Shown: one piece after another, positions 1 to 10,900 of the stretch
Numbering within the stretch: position 1 is the first letter of the stretch
Layout of the letters: the number at the start of each line of letters is the position of its first letter
From: Nematostella vectensis
Taxonomy: Eukaryota; Cnidaria; Anthozoa; Actiniaria; Edwardsiidae
DNA length: 64,000 nt
Assembly: GCF_932526225.1 (NCBI RefSeq)
Contig: NC_064037.1
Location: 16,244,601 to 16,308,600, forward strand
Direction: 5' to 3'
Notes under the pieces: model-generated
The model's input: only the letters and a program-made list of their open reading frames with translations
Told to the model about the DNA's origin: nothing
Database searches by the model: none
Translations under genes and position numbers: made by a program

Positions 1-927
1 CCACAATTTGTCAAACAAATACGAGGATTTGTGGCACAGCAAGCCGAATTCAACATGCAGCTCATGAAAGGGAGACGTCGACGACGACTGGATCGAGAAT
101 TGATGGTAAGTCATAAGCCATATTTAAATTTTCCTTTAATGTAATAAACTAGTAGGAGTTTTTCTTTTTGGTACAGTCATAGCTGTTTTTGAATCTACCA
201 GAATGTTTTCAGATTTCTGGAAACATATAAGGCATATAACAAAATGCTTTGAAGAATGTAGGACTAGCTTACCGATCCGGTACGAGTGCTGTCATTGCAA
301 TATTTGTCACTACAGGTCAGTGATGAGTAGACCCGATTTATAGCTTAGCTCTTATGGTCACATCTCTATTCTCAAGTTTATGTGTTGTCCTTGTATCTAT
401 TGTAATTCTATTCAATAATTTTCTTGTTAACCCATAAAAGTTGAAAATAGAAACGGTTGGATATCGAGCAATAGCTACTTAGAGGCATTATTTTGAAACA
501 GTCTCTCTTCCTTGGAAAAAAATTTTTGTCTGTTATTGTTCCATCAAATGTGCATGTGTGTATCAAACATATTTTCAGCAAGGATCCCTTCTCTTCCAAG
601 TTTTATTAATGCCACTCAAGAATCGAGCACTACTTGAAACGCTGGAAACAATAAACAATAACAACAAAAAATAGGCAGCTACACTGAATAGTGTGAGATA
701 CGTGAACTTATTAACGAATGAAGAGTAATGATACTGTAGTTTCATCACAGCAATATTTTTTATTTGATCTTTTCACTATTTAATTACTATTTAATTAATT
801 TCACTAATTAATTTTAAGATTTTGTGGAACGGGCTTTGCTTTTCTTCAATTTTAGGCAGTTGATATAATCTACCTTGAAACAGAAGTATTAACTGTATTG
901 GAAGAAGTCTGGCAGCATCAAAATTAA
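1..927 (+). CDS. 3'-terminal two exons of an unidentified gene (partial)
   Basis: Two exons can be joined. The first (1-105) is open from the window edge and ends at a GTAAGT donor at 106, after a basic stretch (KGRRRRRLDRELM). The second (856-927) follows a pyrimidine-rich acceptor (TTCTTCAATTTTAG) and keeps the same phase 0. It adds an acidic, helix-like tail (YLETEVLTVLEEVWQHQN) and ends at TAA 925-927. Together they give the last 58 residues of a protein whose start lies outside the window. I do not recognise the family. The intron (106-855) is AT-rich and shows nothing else convincing. The joining is inferred from splice signals and matching phase. Confidence 0.55.
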
Positions 928-1334
928 ACAGTGCTGTTACAGTTCTGTACTGTTAGCTATCCATGTAGTATTTGTGGCTTTTTCTATGCAATGCTGGGCA
1001 ACATCATCAGACTAATTTTGAATATTGCATGCTCAATTAGCCATCTCCATTTGATTTGGAATTTGTGTCTTTGTATGTACAATGTTGGAGGAGATCAAAT
1101 TTATCACAAACAACAATATCCAGTTCGTGTTCAGTTTGTCACAAAACAGCATTTTCATACTATGGAAAATAGTAGTACCCAAATTGACAGTTCAGGATGG
1201 AAACACAAAGACAAACTTTACTACTCTATTGATTTAAATATATAAGATTTGTCATTCTGATAATAGACAACTTAGAAAAATAGGTTTGTGATCAGAGAAA
1301 GATATTTTTCTCACATGTAACAAACTTATCTGGA
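928..1334. other. 3' flank, no gene seen
   Basis: This follows the stop codon of the preceding gene and probably includes its 3' untranslated region. A 104-codon open frame at 931-1245 has no recognisable domain and looks like chance. Confidence 0.3.
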
Positions 1335-2262
1335 ATGACAAACTTATCAGGTATGACAAAGTGCGTTATAAGGCCAACATTACAGGCCCTTTTAAACATA
1401 AGCATTGATAAGGAGATAAAGGCCGTCTTGGTTTTAAACAATATATACAGGATGAAGCAAATTAAGCAAAGAATAAAGATATCGGTGCACGCTGATGCAG
1501 AAACAGCATTCGCTTCTAAAATGCAAGTTTGCACGAGAAAGAAAGATGGTGGCGGTACAACACAGACTCTGATATCAAGTTGTTTTACTCGTAAAATCAT
1601 GGGAAAAGGCCACCAAGTCTTCTGTGACAACTTCTTTAATTTGGTAAAGAAAGCAGCTCTCTATCTGTGGAAAAACGAGAAGCAATCGAAAGGACTTCCC
1701 AGGCGAACTGTAACCGCCATAAAAAACCTTCGATGAGAAAGGCAGCAACCGCTGACAAAAAGACGGCTCTCTTCTAAAGGTCGATTCCTTCCCAATTGTC
1801 ATGCAGTACAACAAGTTCATCGGTGGTGTTGACAAAGCCTATCAGTACAGCAGTACTAAAAGGTAATAAGGGGCGCTCAGAAATGGTGAAGCCATTTGTT
1901 TTGCTTAGGATTAGCTGTAGCAGTTGTCAATGCCCAACATCCTGATATATTTGGCGCCAAATCATCCTAGTCTGACAGGAACTTGCCAGAGGCCTTATTA
2001 ATGGCACCTCTTCGCGCAAGCACGCTGTGCATGAAGGCAGCATTCAGGATGGTCACTGGCCCGTGCAGATGACAAAATGGTGCTACAAGAGATCCCTAAA
2101 GAATGGAATAACCAAGTTCTGTCGAAAAGGCTGTGAAAAGTGCTCTAAGGGCTACTGCTTGGAGTGTTACAAGAAATATAACCGGAACCAACAGGACAAC
2201 AAGAACTGTCATGGCGCGAAATTCAAAACGCACAAACAATCGAACACATTTTGCATTTGTAT
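1335..2262 (+). pseudogene. piggyBac-type transposase remnant
   Basis: Pieces of a DDE transposase of the piggyBac family appear in order but in different frames. At 1460-1560 the reading HADAETAFASKMQV is followed by KKDGGGTTQT. At 1596-1720 GKGHQVFCDNFFNLV leads to SKGLPRR. At 1800-1862 YNKFIGGVDKAYQYS matches the family's GGVD block, which carries a catalytic Asp. At 2020-2200 a Cys-rich tail (CRKGCEKCSKGYCLECYKKY) corresponds to the C-terminal zinc finger. Several stops and frameshifts separate the blocks, so no protein can be made. No flanking TTAA or inverted repeats were identified. The family call rests on the ordered motifs; ends are approximate. Confidence 0.75.
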
Positions 2263-2984
2263 TGTGATTTTGTGGTTTTGCATGCTAGAACAAATACGTT
2301 TGAGATAAGAAACATGCTTAACATTATTTTTTTTGTTACAGCAGATTTTGATGTAATATGAAAGACTCGCGCATAAGAATCAGGGTTTTAAGAACCTGTT
2401 AGGCTAAAATTTTCATAAGCCCCATCCACATAAGAACCTATTTTGGCTAAAATTTTATGTTAGGTTATTATAAGTGCGGCTGTTGGGAAAAGTGGTTGAA
2501 ACTGCTGAATTAGATCTTTTTTTTTTTACAGTTATGATTATAACATTGTATCTAAAATTCCTGTACTCTACTTGGATACACAAATGCAGGGCACCATGAA
2601 AGTAATAAAAAAGGTATTGGACCATAACAAAGTGTGTGAGAAAAACAATATCAAATATCAAAAGAAATGCGTCAATGCAGAGAAAGCAAAATATGAAAAA
2701 ATGTGTACTTTCAAGCTTCTGCCTGAATAGACAGCCAGATAAGCCAGGAATGGGTAAGGAGGACACTGATACCAGGTATTGGAACTTTATTTGAAGAGAA
2801 AGTAATATTTGCTGACAATGTGGGATTTCAACAATATGAGCTTTCATGAAATGTGCAAAAAGGAGATCAATACCATCCATTATTCCTCACCAGAAAATTC
2901 AACCTATAGATGCTGGATATGGAAGACAGAGGATACTCAGGATAAGGATGGAGGATACTTTGCAAAGGTAAGGAGAATACTCAT
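2263..2984. other. no gene recognised
   Basis: AT-rich DNA with short open frames on both strands and no domain, splice pattern or repeat structure that I can support. Confidence 0.3.
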
Positions 2985-3715
2985 GACATTCTCGATTTCG
3001 TCAGTCGTTACCTCCCCCGATGCTTTCTGTTGGCACTGAAAACATTACACCTTCTCATCAGGCCCGCAATCTCGGTGTAATTTTCGACGACACGATGTCG
3101 TTTTCCCCACATGTTAGTAATATTGTTAAAGGTGCCTTCTATCACATACGAACATTGCTAAAATAAGAAAATACATAAGTAAGAGCACCACAGAAATTTT
3201 AGTACACAGTTTCGTTAGCTCCAAGTTAGACTTTTGTAATTCTCTTTTTTTTGGTGCACAAAAGCGGGACATAGATAAGCTGCAGTCAGTTCAAAATGCT
3301 GCAGCTCGAATTATAGCGTGCCCAAAGAAACACGACCATGTCACTAAAACACTTAAAGATCTACATTGGCTCCCCGTTTAAGAGAGAATTATTTTTAAAA
3401 TTAACCTTATAACTTACAAAACATTAAATGGTTCTGGTCCTTTGCATCTCAAAGACATGCTAAAATACTATTGTCCAGCAAGAACCCTACGATAATCTAA
3501 GGACTGTTTAGGGCTTGTAGAGCCCTCCTTTCTCCAAAAAAACTATGGCCAACGTGCTTTCCCTGTGGCCGCCCCCCGACTGTGGAACAAGCTGCCCTTT
3601 GTAATTCGTTCTTCTTCAAATGTCAATTGTTTTTTTTTTAAACTCAGCTAAAAACACATCTTTTTTAAATGGCTTACGATATCTAATAAATGTACACAAG
3701 TTTGTTATGTTATTT
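2985..3715 (+). mobile_element. 3' end of a LINE (CR1/L2/Rex-like), decayed
   Basis: The conceptual translation, with a frameshift near 3165 and scattered stops, gives the end of a non-LTR reverse transcriptase: RNLGVIFDDTMSFSPHVSNI, then LDFCNSLFFG, LQSVQNAAARII, LHWLPV, KTLNGSGPLHL and finally QRAFPVAAPRLWNKLPF. This order (RT thumb, then the conserved AAPRLWN block) is typical of CR1/L2-like LINEs. The element is 5' truncated and ends in a TTTA-rich tail (3711-3740), as expected from target-primed reverse transcription. It is non-functional. Confidence 0.75.
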
Positions 3716-3889
3716 ATTTATTTATTTATTTATTTAATTTTATTTTGCTACTTAGCCTGTAATTTATTAATTTATTAATTGATTTATTTATAAATCGATA
3801 CGCCAGTAGATTCAGATTCAGATTAGATTTAGATTTTTATATATAAAAAAATATAAATGTTATTTTATTTATATAAATGTTGTTTATTT

Positions 3890-3894
3890 ATTAC

Positions 3895-3960
<66 letters not shown>

Positions 3961-4413
3961 TATTATTACTATTATTATTACTATTATTATTACTATTATT
4001 ATTACTATTATTATTACTATTATTACTATTATTATTACTATTACTACTATTACTACTATTATTATTACTATTATTATTACTATTATTATTACTATTATTA
4101 TTACTATTATTATTACTATTATTATTACTATTATTATTACTATTATTATTACTATTATTATTACTATTATTACTATTATTACTATTATTATTACTATTAT
4201 TACTATTATTACTATTATTACTATTATTATTACTATTATTACTATTATTACTATTATTACTATTATTACTATTATTACTATTATTACTATTATTACTATT
4301 ATTACTATTATTACTATTATTACTATTATTACTATTATTACTATTATTACTATTATTACTATTATTACTATTATTACTATTATTACTATTATTATTATTA
4401 TTATTATTATTAC

Positions 4414-4473
<60 letters not shown>
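3890..4473. repeat. (ATT)n microsatellite with ATTATTACT higher-order pattern
   Basis: About 584 bp of trinucleotide repeat. The left edge is pure ATT. The centre is built from 12-mers (three ATT plus ACT) and then 9-mers (two ATT plus ACT). The right edge returns to pure ATT. All long open frames here (poly-Ile/Thr, poly-Tyr, poly-Asn/Ser) are translations of the repeat. It lies just downstream of a LINE 3' end, from whose tail it may have grown. Confidence 0.97.
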
Positions 4474-5445
4474 GACGCAATGGACTGGAGAGGCATGGAG
4501 AAAGCCATCCTGAGCCATCTCCAGAAATTTAGGTCTTTCATTACTATAACGTCCTCAAACGCCCGAAAAATATAGGCCCAAATCCAAAACGTCAGAAATG
4601 CAACCTAAACATCGCCAGACCCTGATACTCTGGATTCATCCAAGGCATAGAAGAGCTTCAAAAGCACATCCAATTAATGTAATAGAACTGATTCCATTGC
4701 AAAATATTAACCTTGATTTCTGACCAATTCGTAAACAAATGCTTAAACTAAAAAAAAAAGAAACATTTCATACCATAGAAGACACAAAATTCCGAATAAC
4801 AAATAGACAAGCAAAGACAGATCAAAGAGACAAGCAAACACAGATCAAGTCACAAAGAGATATCTTCATTGCGCTCCGTCAGCTCCTATTTTACAGCCAT
4901 CAGCCACAATAATCAATGCTAAAACCTCCATTAGAAGCGAGTCACCATGTTTAGGCTAAATTGCATGCCTGCACTGCATCATGAGAGTCTTGGAAACATC
5001 TTCACAGAGGACAGGCAAACTCCTCCCCCCATAATCATAACAGTTCTTTTATAAGTCCCTTTGCCCCAAAGCCAAACAAAACATTTCCAGGTCCAAGGAA
5101 CCCAGAATAAGCACGAAAACAATTTTTTAATAAGGTTGGGTAGCAAAGATGTACCACATTGGAGAGTATGAGGCAATTCACTAGAAAATTCCTTTCTCAC
5201 TCTGTGAAACCCAAACAAGGAATTATCCCATTTAATCAACCACAGCGTGCAAACATCCATAAGCACAACATTTATTATGCCCAAATAGACTTCATGATGT
5301 CCTGAGGCACTCTCCAGATGTGAAAAAAACTGTAATTTTAAAGCAAATTACAAGCAAAACTGACGAAAGCAAGAGGCTGTAGCAATACCGTCGCTAGATT
5401 GAAAAAACACCACAGTGCAACTTCAAGGCATACTGTCTTGGGTTG
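4474..5445. other. no gene recognised
   Basis: Mixed sequence with short open frames on both strands (for example 4979-5284 minus) that lack domains or splice support. Confidence 0.3.
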
Positions 5446-5512
5446 GCGGTAGCTTAACTGGTAGGGTAGGACTTGAAATAGCTGGGAGGTTTCTGTTTTC
5501 AGTCTGTTTTTC
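5446..5512 (+). repeat. decayed tRNA-like / SINE head candidate
   Basis: GGCGGTAGCTTAACTGGTAG resembles a tRNA 5' end with an A box, and GGTTTCTGTTTTCAGTC about 40 bp later is a poor B box. The cloverleaf does not close well, so this is more likely an old tRNA-derived SINE head than a tRNA gene. Confidence 0.2.
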
Positions 5513-5899
5513 TTAAAATTTTGCTCTAAAGTACCAGGAGTTCAAGGGTTAAAGGAAGAATCAAGCATTCGAAATCCACATCCCATTAAGTATTACTCAA
5601 CATCAGTATAGACTGTATTATGTTCTAGTAAAATTTCCATCAAACATCAAGACTTCTTTAACTTTTATGGATGGCTTTCAAATACATCAAGACTCAAAAG
5701 CAGTGTCAGCCTCAAAAACCCCATAGCTACAGCAAAAATTATTACAGGGAGGCTTGATAAGAACTTCATTAAAGAAGATCGCAAGAAAAATATTGGCTTC
5801 AAATGTAAACGGGGATAAAGATGACGACAAAACAAGTAACCAGTGACACACACAAAATGAACTCAAATCAAATCAGCAGTCAAATCAGTAGAACATCAT

Positions 5900-6475
5900 C
5901 CATACCTAGGCGTTGAGCTCTCGAACACACTTGACTGGAGCTGGCATATAAACAACAAAGTGTCCAAAGCCAACCAGAGCTTAGGCTTTCTTAGGCGTAA
6001 CCTTAGCAATTGCCCAGAGAACATTAAGGAAGCTACCTATAAATCGCTAGTTCGTCCACACTTAGAGTATGCCAGCTCTGCCTGGGACCCGTGGTTAAAG
6101 AAACACATCCAACAGAAGGTTCAAAGGAGGGCAGGTCGTTTTGTAAAAAAAATTGCTGGGAAAGGACTCCTGGCACAGTAACAAACATCCTTAACGATTT
6201 GGAGTGGTCCCCTCTCTCCTTAAAAGGCGCCAGGATGCTAGGCTCACCTTATTCTACAAGGCTGTTAACAAATAATCAGCACTTGGGATCCCAGACTACA
6301 CGCACACGCCAATAATGATGCTAATTTCTGACAAGTATCTTATGTCCGAGAACAGAAGCTTATAAGAACTCGTTTTTCGGCAGGACATTCAAACAAGGGA
6401 ACAGGCTGCCTCACCGTTCCACTATTACCACTAATTCCACTAGTGCGGATATTTTTAGAGAAAGAATAAAATTAA
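5900..6475 (+). mobile_element. LINE reverse transcriptase C-terminal remnant
   Basis: Frame-shifted pieces read YLGVELSNTLDWSWHIN, then KANQSLGFLRRNL, YKSLVRPHLEYASSAWDPW and VQRRAGRFV, followed by a decayed tail. This is the region after the RT catalytic core in jockey/CR1-type LINEs (the LGFLRRNL and LVRPxLEYAS blocks). Frames change near 6180 and there are several stops. It is separate from the fragment at 2985-3715 because it covers the same protein region with different sequence. Confidence 0.7.
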
Positions 6476-6502
6476 ATAAATGAAATTATATTAATACCAA
6501 TA

Positions 6503-6558
6503 CACGCTATGCATAAAGGCCCGGTTGAGTTTGGACTGGTAACTAAAATCATCAAAAC
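6503..6558 (+). repeat. left terminal inverted repeat of the ISL2EU-like element
   Basis: Begins CACGCTATGCAT and matches the reverse complement of 16600-16655 over 56 bp with roughly ten mismatches. Preceded by TA (6501-6502), the presumed target duplication. Confidence 0.88.
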
Positions 6559-7585
6559 GAGGCCGGTCATCCATCAATGTTTTGGTTTTCCCTCGTTTTC
6601 CCATGTGTTTTGGTGTGAACTCTGCGAACCCGGTGATAAAAATGGTCAAAAATGAATCTTTCTGAAGACGATATACCGGGAGCAGCGTTAAATGGACGAG
6701 TTCTAGCTCAATTAAAAGTAGATGAGCTTCGATTTTGGTTGAGGTGTCGTGGAGATACAGCAGCTGTAAAGGACTAAAAACTAAAGCACAACTAATCAAA
6801 CAGTAAGTTCGATTCTGTCTCAGCAAATGTGATTGAAATATCTCCCAATCACTCGTGTTTTTTGCACAAAAATATTTTAAAAAACTAGTAAAGCAGTTTA
6901 TTTAATAGTAGAACTTTGACGTGTGCTCTGTTTTACAACATAAAATGAGCATTTAGGAAGCATTTTTTTTCTCGTTGTGTCACGAGTTCACTGCCACACT
7001 TCGCGTGCCAAAATTTATAACTGAAACTTAGATTTTAATCTTTTAATATCTTTCAAAGGGTTGAAGAATATATCAGCAGTGGTCAAGACAAAAATATAGT
7101 CGATCCAGACCCAAATAAACTCTACTCTAAAAGAAAACAAAAAAAATGTCAGCTACAAGCTGCTGCTGTTTCAAAGCCCTCCACAAGCGTTAAATATCCG
7201 AACGATGGATGGTCTACAAGCCTTGAAATCATGCCTTGCTTTTCTAGAGCCGAGAGATGAATCTTCATATTTCAAAAACTGGCAAACAAATAAACTCTTC
7301 AGTAAGTCATCACTCTGTCCCAACTGTATTGCGAAAAGCAAAAACATTCTTAGAAGACGAATACTTGAAGGACATACAAACAGCAAACGATTATAACTTT
7401 TTCTACTTCAAATGTCAATGTTATCACAGTTTCAGAAAGAATGAACCTCCTCACAATTTGAAGGTAGCTCTGGATTTAGTAACTGCAGAAGTTAAACATG
7501 CAAGCTCCTCATGTGTTGCGGGTCAAGTTGGTTTTTGCAACCACACACTTGCCCTGATGATGCAAATTTGCAAGTTTACTCTGTA

Positions 7586-7717
7586 TAGAGCATTGTTTGG
7601 AGTCCCTGTGGAAGGACTGGGACTAGCCCGGTCAGAACTCATTGTAGTTCTTTATCATTCCGTTCGTTCATGTAATAAAACATCATTGCAAACAGGAAAA
7701 AGAAGCACTCTTATCTA
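7586..7717 (+). repeat. 5' LTR (132 bp)
   Basis: Identical to 12828-12959. It contains an AATAAA signal (7674-7679). A 15-nt segment (7644-7658) is perfectly complementary to the sequence at 7717-7731. No clear TATA box is visible. 132 bp is short for a Gypsy LTR. Confidence 0.95.
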
Positions 7718-7731
7718 TGATAAAGAACTAC
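7718..7731 (+). promoter_or_regulatory. primer-binding site, probably self-primed
   Basis: TGATAAAGAACTAC begins at the first base after the 5' LTR. It is the exact reverse complement of LTR bases 7645-7658 region (GTAGTTCTTTATCA at 7644-7657), and the match extends one base into the LTR end. It does not begin TGG, as a site for an intact tRNA 3' end would. In Tf1/sushi-type elements the 5' end of the mRNA folds back to prime at this position; the same mechanism is inferred here. Confidence 0.6.
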
Positions 7732-7900
7732 CTACCTCCCAAAGACATTGAGGAACTCAGATACAGGATAACCAAGCAGAAAAGAAGCAGAAACAGCCCA
7801 CAACAACAGCAAAACGTCAACACGAAAATACGGCCGCCATCTTGGATTTCACTGAAGCTCCAACTACAAACCAAACAAGCCTTTTAAAAGCCAAGAAACC

Positions 7901-10900
7901 ATGCCAAAATTCAAATGCCCCTTCCCAGGCTGTGAATATGAAACTGAAGATGTCAAAGATGAACTAGCAGCAGTTTTAATCTCAGTTCATTCCAATGGAA
8001 CCCACATAACCAACCAAACCCCAAGCACCCCCAATCAAACAGCAAAAGTGGAGAAGGTCCGACGGCCCACAGTTTCCAGCGCCGGAACGAGTGAGGAATG
8101 GTCTTATTTCATGACTAGATGGCAAGACTACGTCGAAGCCACAAAGATAACAGGAAAAGACAAGACTATCCAGCTTCTGGAGTGCTGTGATGAACATCTT
8201 CGCAAAGACCTCACACGAAACGCAGGGGGGTCCCTAACAAACAAAAGTACAGCAGAAGTCCTAGAGGCCATAAAGAAACTGGCTGTGCGTGAGGAGAATG
8301 CCATGGTGGCCAGAGTACAACTTCACAACATGCGACAGGACAGAGATGAGCCCATCCGAAGTTTCTGCGCACGACTACGTGGCCAGGCAAGCGTTTGCAA
8401 ATTTCTCATCACCTGCCCCGGCTGCAACACAGAGGTCAACTACACAGAGAACATACTCCGTGACGTTGTCACCCGCGGTCTGGCCGATGAGGAAATCCAG
8501 CTCGACCTCCTTGGTGAAAAAGATCAAGAAATGTCACTCGAGGATGTCCTAAAATTCATTGAGGCAAAGGAGTCAGGGAAACGGTCAGCGGGGCGACTAC
8601 TACAAACACAAGGCGCCGAGGCCATTCGAAGCCAATATCGCAACATGAAGCAAAGCGAACACAAAAATCGTAAATCCTCAGACCAACATGGTACGGGAAC
8701 CTGCAATTACTGTGGCAAACAGGGCCACGGTGTCAAGGCCCCACCCAAGATCAGGAAACAGGAATGTCCCGCATATGGAACCACCTGCCAGTTATGTGGT
8801 CGTGCGAACCATGTCGCAATCATGTGCCAAAACAAAGACAAACCACTTGGTCAAAGCCCCCACCACGTGACCGATGCAGGAAAACACACAGAAAACGCAG
8901 TCTTCGATGCCCTCTGCAGTGTGAACAGCTCCAGCGATGATCATGCCATCCACGGCATCTCCCTGGACCATCACCTCTACGACAACCTTAGCAATCGCTG
9001 GATTCGTAGTGCATCACAGCCACAACCCTACATCTCGCTTACCGCCACCATACAGCCAGACGACTACACCGCCCTCGGTTTTCACCCAGTGACTAACAAG
9101 CCAAAATCAGCCCAACTACCCGCCATGGCAGACACCGGGTGCCAAAGTTGCCTCGCCAGCTTGAGTGTCATCCGCCGCTTCGGGCTAAATGAAGCAGATC
9201 TCATACCAGTAACTACACGCATGCATGCAGCCAACGGCACTGGCATCCCAATACTTGGAGCCGTAATCCTACGCCTGACAGGCAATAACCAGCCTGGATT
9301 GGAAGCCAAAACAAGGCAGATCGTCTACGTCACCAATGAATCTGACCGCCTGTTCCTAAGTCGGGAAGCATGCAAAGACCTCGGGATTATCTCAGAGAGC
9401 TTTCCTACGGTTGGGGAAAGCCTATATCACCCAACCAGCGACAGCGCCGCCATCTCGTCCAACAAGGGGAGCACAATGGACACACCCGACAACTCATGCA
9501 CCTGCCCACGACGCCAGATGCCCCCACCTAAGCCAACGGAGCCACCATTCCCTGCAACAGAAGACAACAGAGCAAACCTACAGGAATGGCTCCTCGATTA
9601 TTATAAGTCCAGCACATTCAACACCTGCGAACACCAACAACTTCCCCTAATGGATGGCATACCAATGAGACTCATGGTCGACCCCGAAGCCGAACCCGTC
9701 GCCCATCACACCCCCATACCGGTACCCCTCCACTGGCAGGAGGAGGTGAAGGCCGGCCTAGACCAAGACGTGGCACTCGGCGTTCTTGAGCCTGTCCCAG
9801 TCGGCGAACCAGTCACATGGTGTCAACGCATGGTAGTCTGTGCTAAGAAAAATGGAAAGCCCCGCCGGACCGTTGACTTCCAATCACTCAACCTCCATGC
9901 CACACGCGAGACCCATCACACCCAGAGCCCATTCCACCAGGCACGCTCAATACCCTACAACACGAAGAAAACAGTCTTTGACTGCTGGAATGGATACCAC
10001 AGTGTGCCACTACACCAGGATGACCGCCACCTCACCACATTCATAACCCCCTGGGGAAGATACCGCTATAAGACAGCTCCCCAGGGATACATCGCCTCCG
10101 GTGATGGGTACTCCCGACGGTTCGATGAGATTGTCTCCCACGTGCCAAACAAGACAAAGTGTATCGACGACACTCTCCTATGGGCGGACGACATCAACAG
10201 CAGCTTCCACCAGGCAGTCAATTGGCTTGACCTCTGTGGTCGACATGGCATCACACTCAATCCAGACAAGTTTGTCTTCGCAGCTGACACTGTCGAGTTT
10301 GCCGGGTTTGAAATTACACGTAACAGCGTACGCCCTTGCCAGAAATACCTGGATGCTATCCGAAAATTCCCCACACCAGTTAACGTCACCGACATGCGGT
10401 CGTGGTTCGGACTGATCAATCAGGTATCATATGCCTTCGCTGCAACCGAACGCATGCTGCCATTCCGAGCATCACTCAAGCCTGGCACCCAGTTCACCTG
10501 GACCAAAGAGCTTGACCAGCTATTCGAAGAATCCAAGTCTATAATCATCAGAGAAATCGAGGACGGCGTCCGCATCTTTGACAAATCAAAGCCTACATGT
10601 CTAGCAACTGACTGGTCCAAAACTGGCATCGGCTTTTGGCTACTTCAAAAACACTGCAAATGCCCCTCCACGGCCCCATTCTGTTGTCGCAGTGGATGGA
10701 AAGTGACATTAGTAGGCAGTCGCTTCACTCACGCAGCAGAATCACGCTACGCCCCAATCGAAGGTGAGGCTTTGGCTGTGGCCGATGCTCTGGACAAGGC
10801 TCGCTTCTTTGTCCTAGGCTGTAGCAACCTAATTGTCGCCGTTGATCACAAACCCCTATTGAAGGTATTTGGTGATCGGTCCCTTGATGAAATTCCCAAC

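Noticed and set aside
203..343. 46-codon frame with several Cys and His (YECCHCNICHYR)
   Set aside because: Lies within the intron of the first gene, lacks splice support, and is short enough to be chance.
3857..4575. Open frames of poly-Ile/Thr, poly-Tyr and poly-Asn/Ser
   Set aside because: Direct product of the ATT microsatellite.
4979..5284. 101-codon minus-strand frame
   Set aside because: Composition looks random and there is no homolog I recognise.
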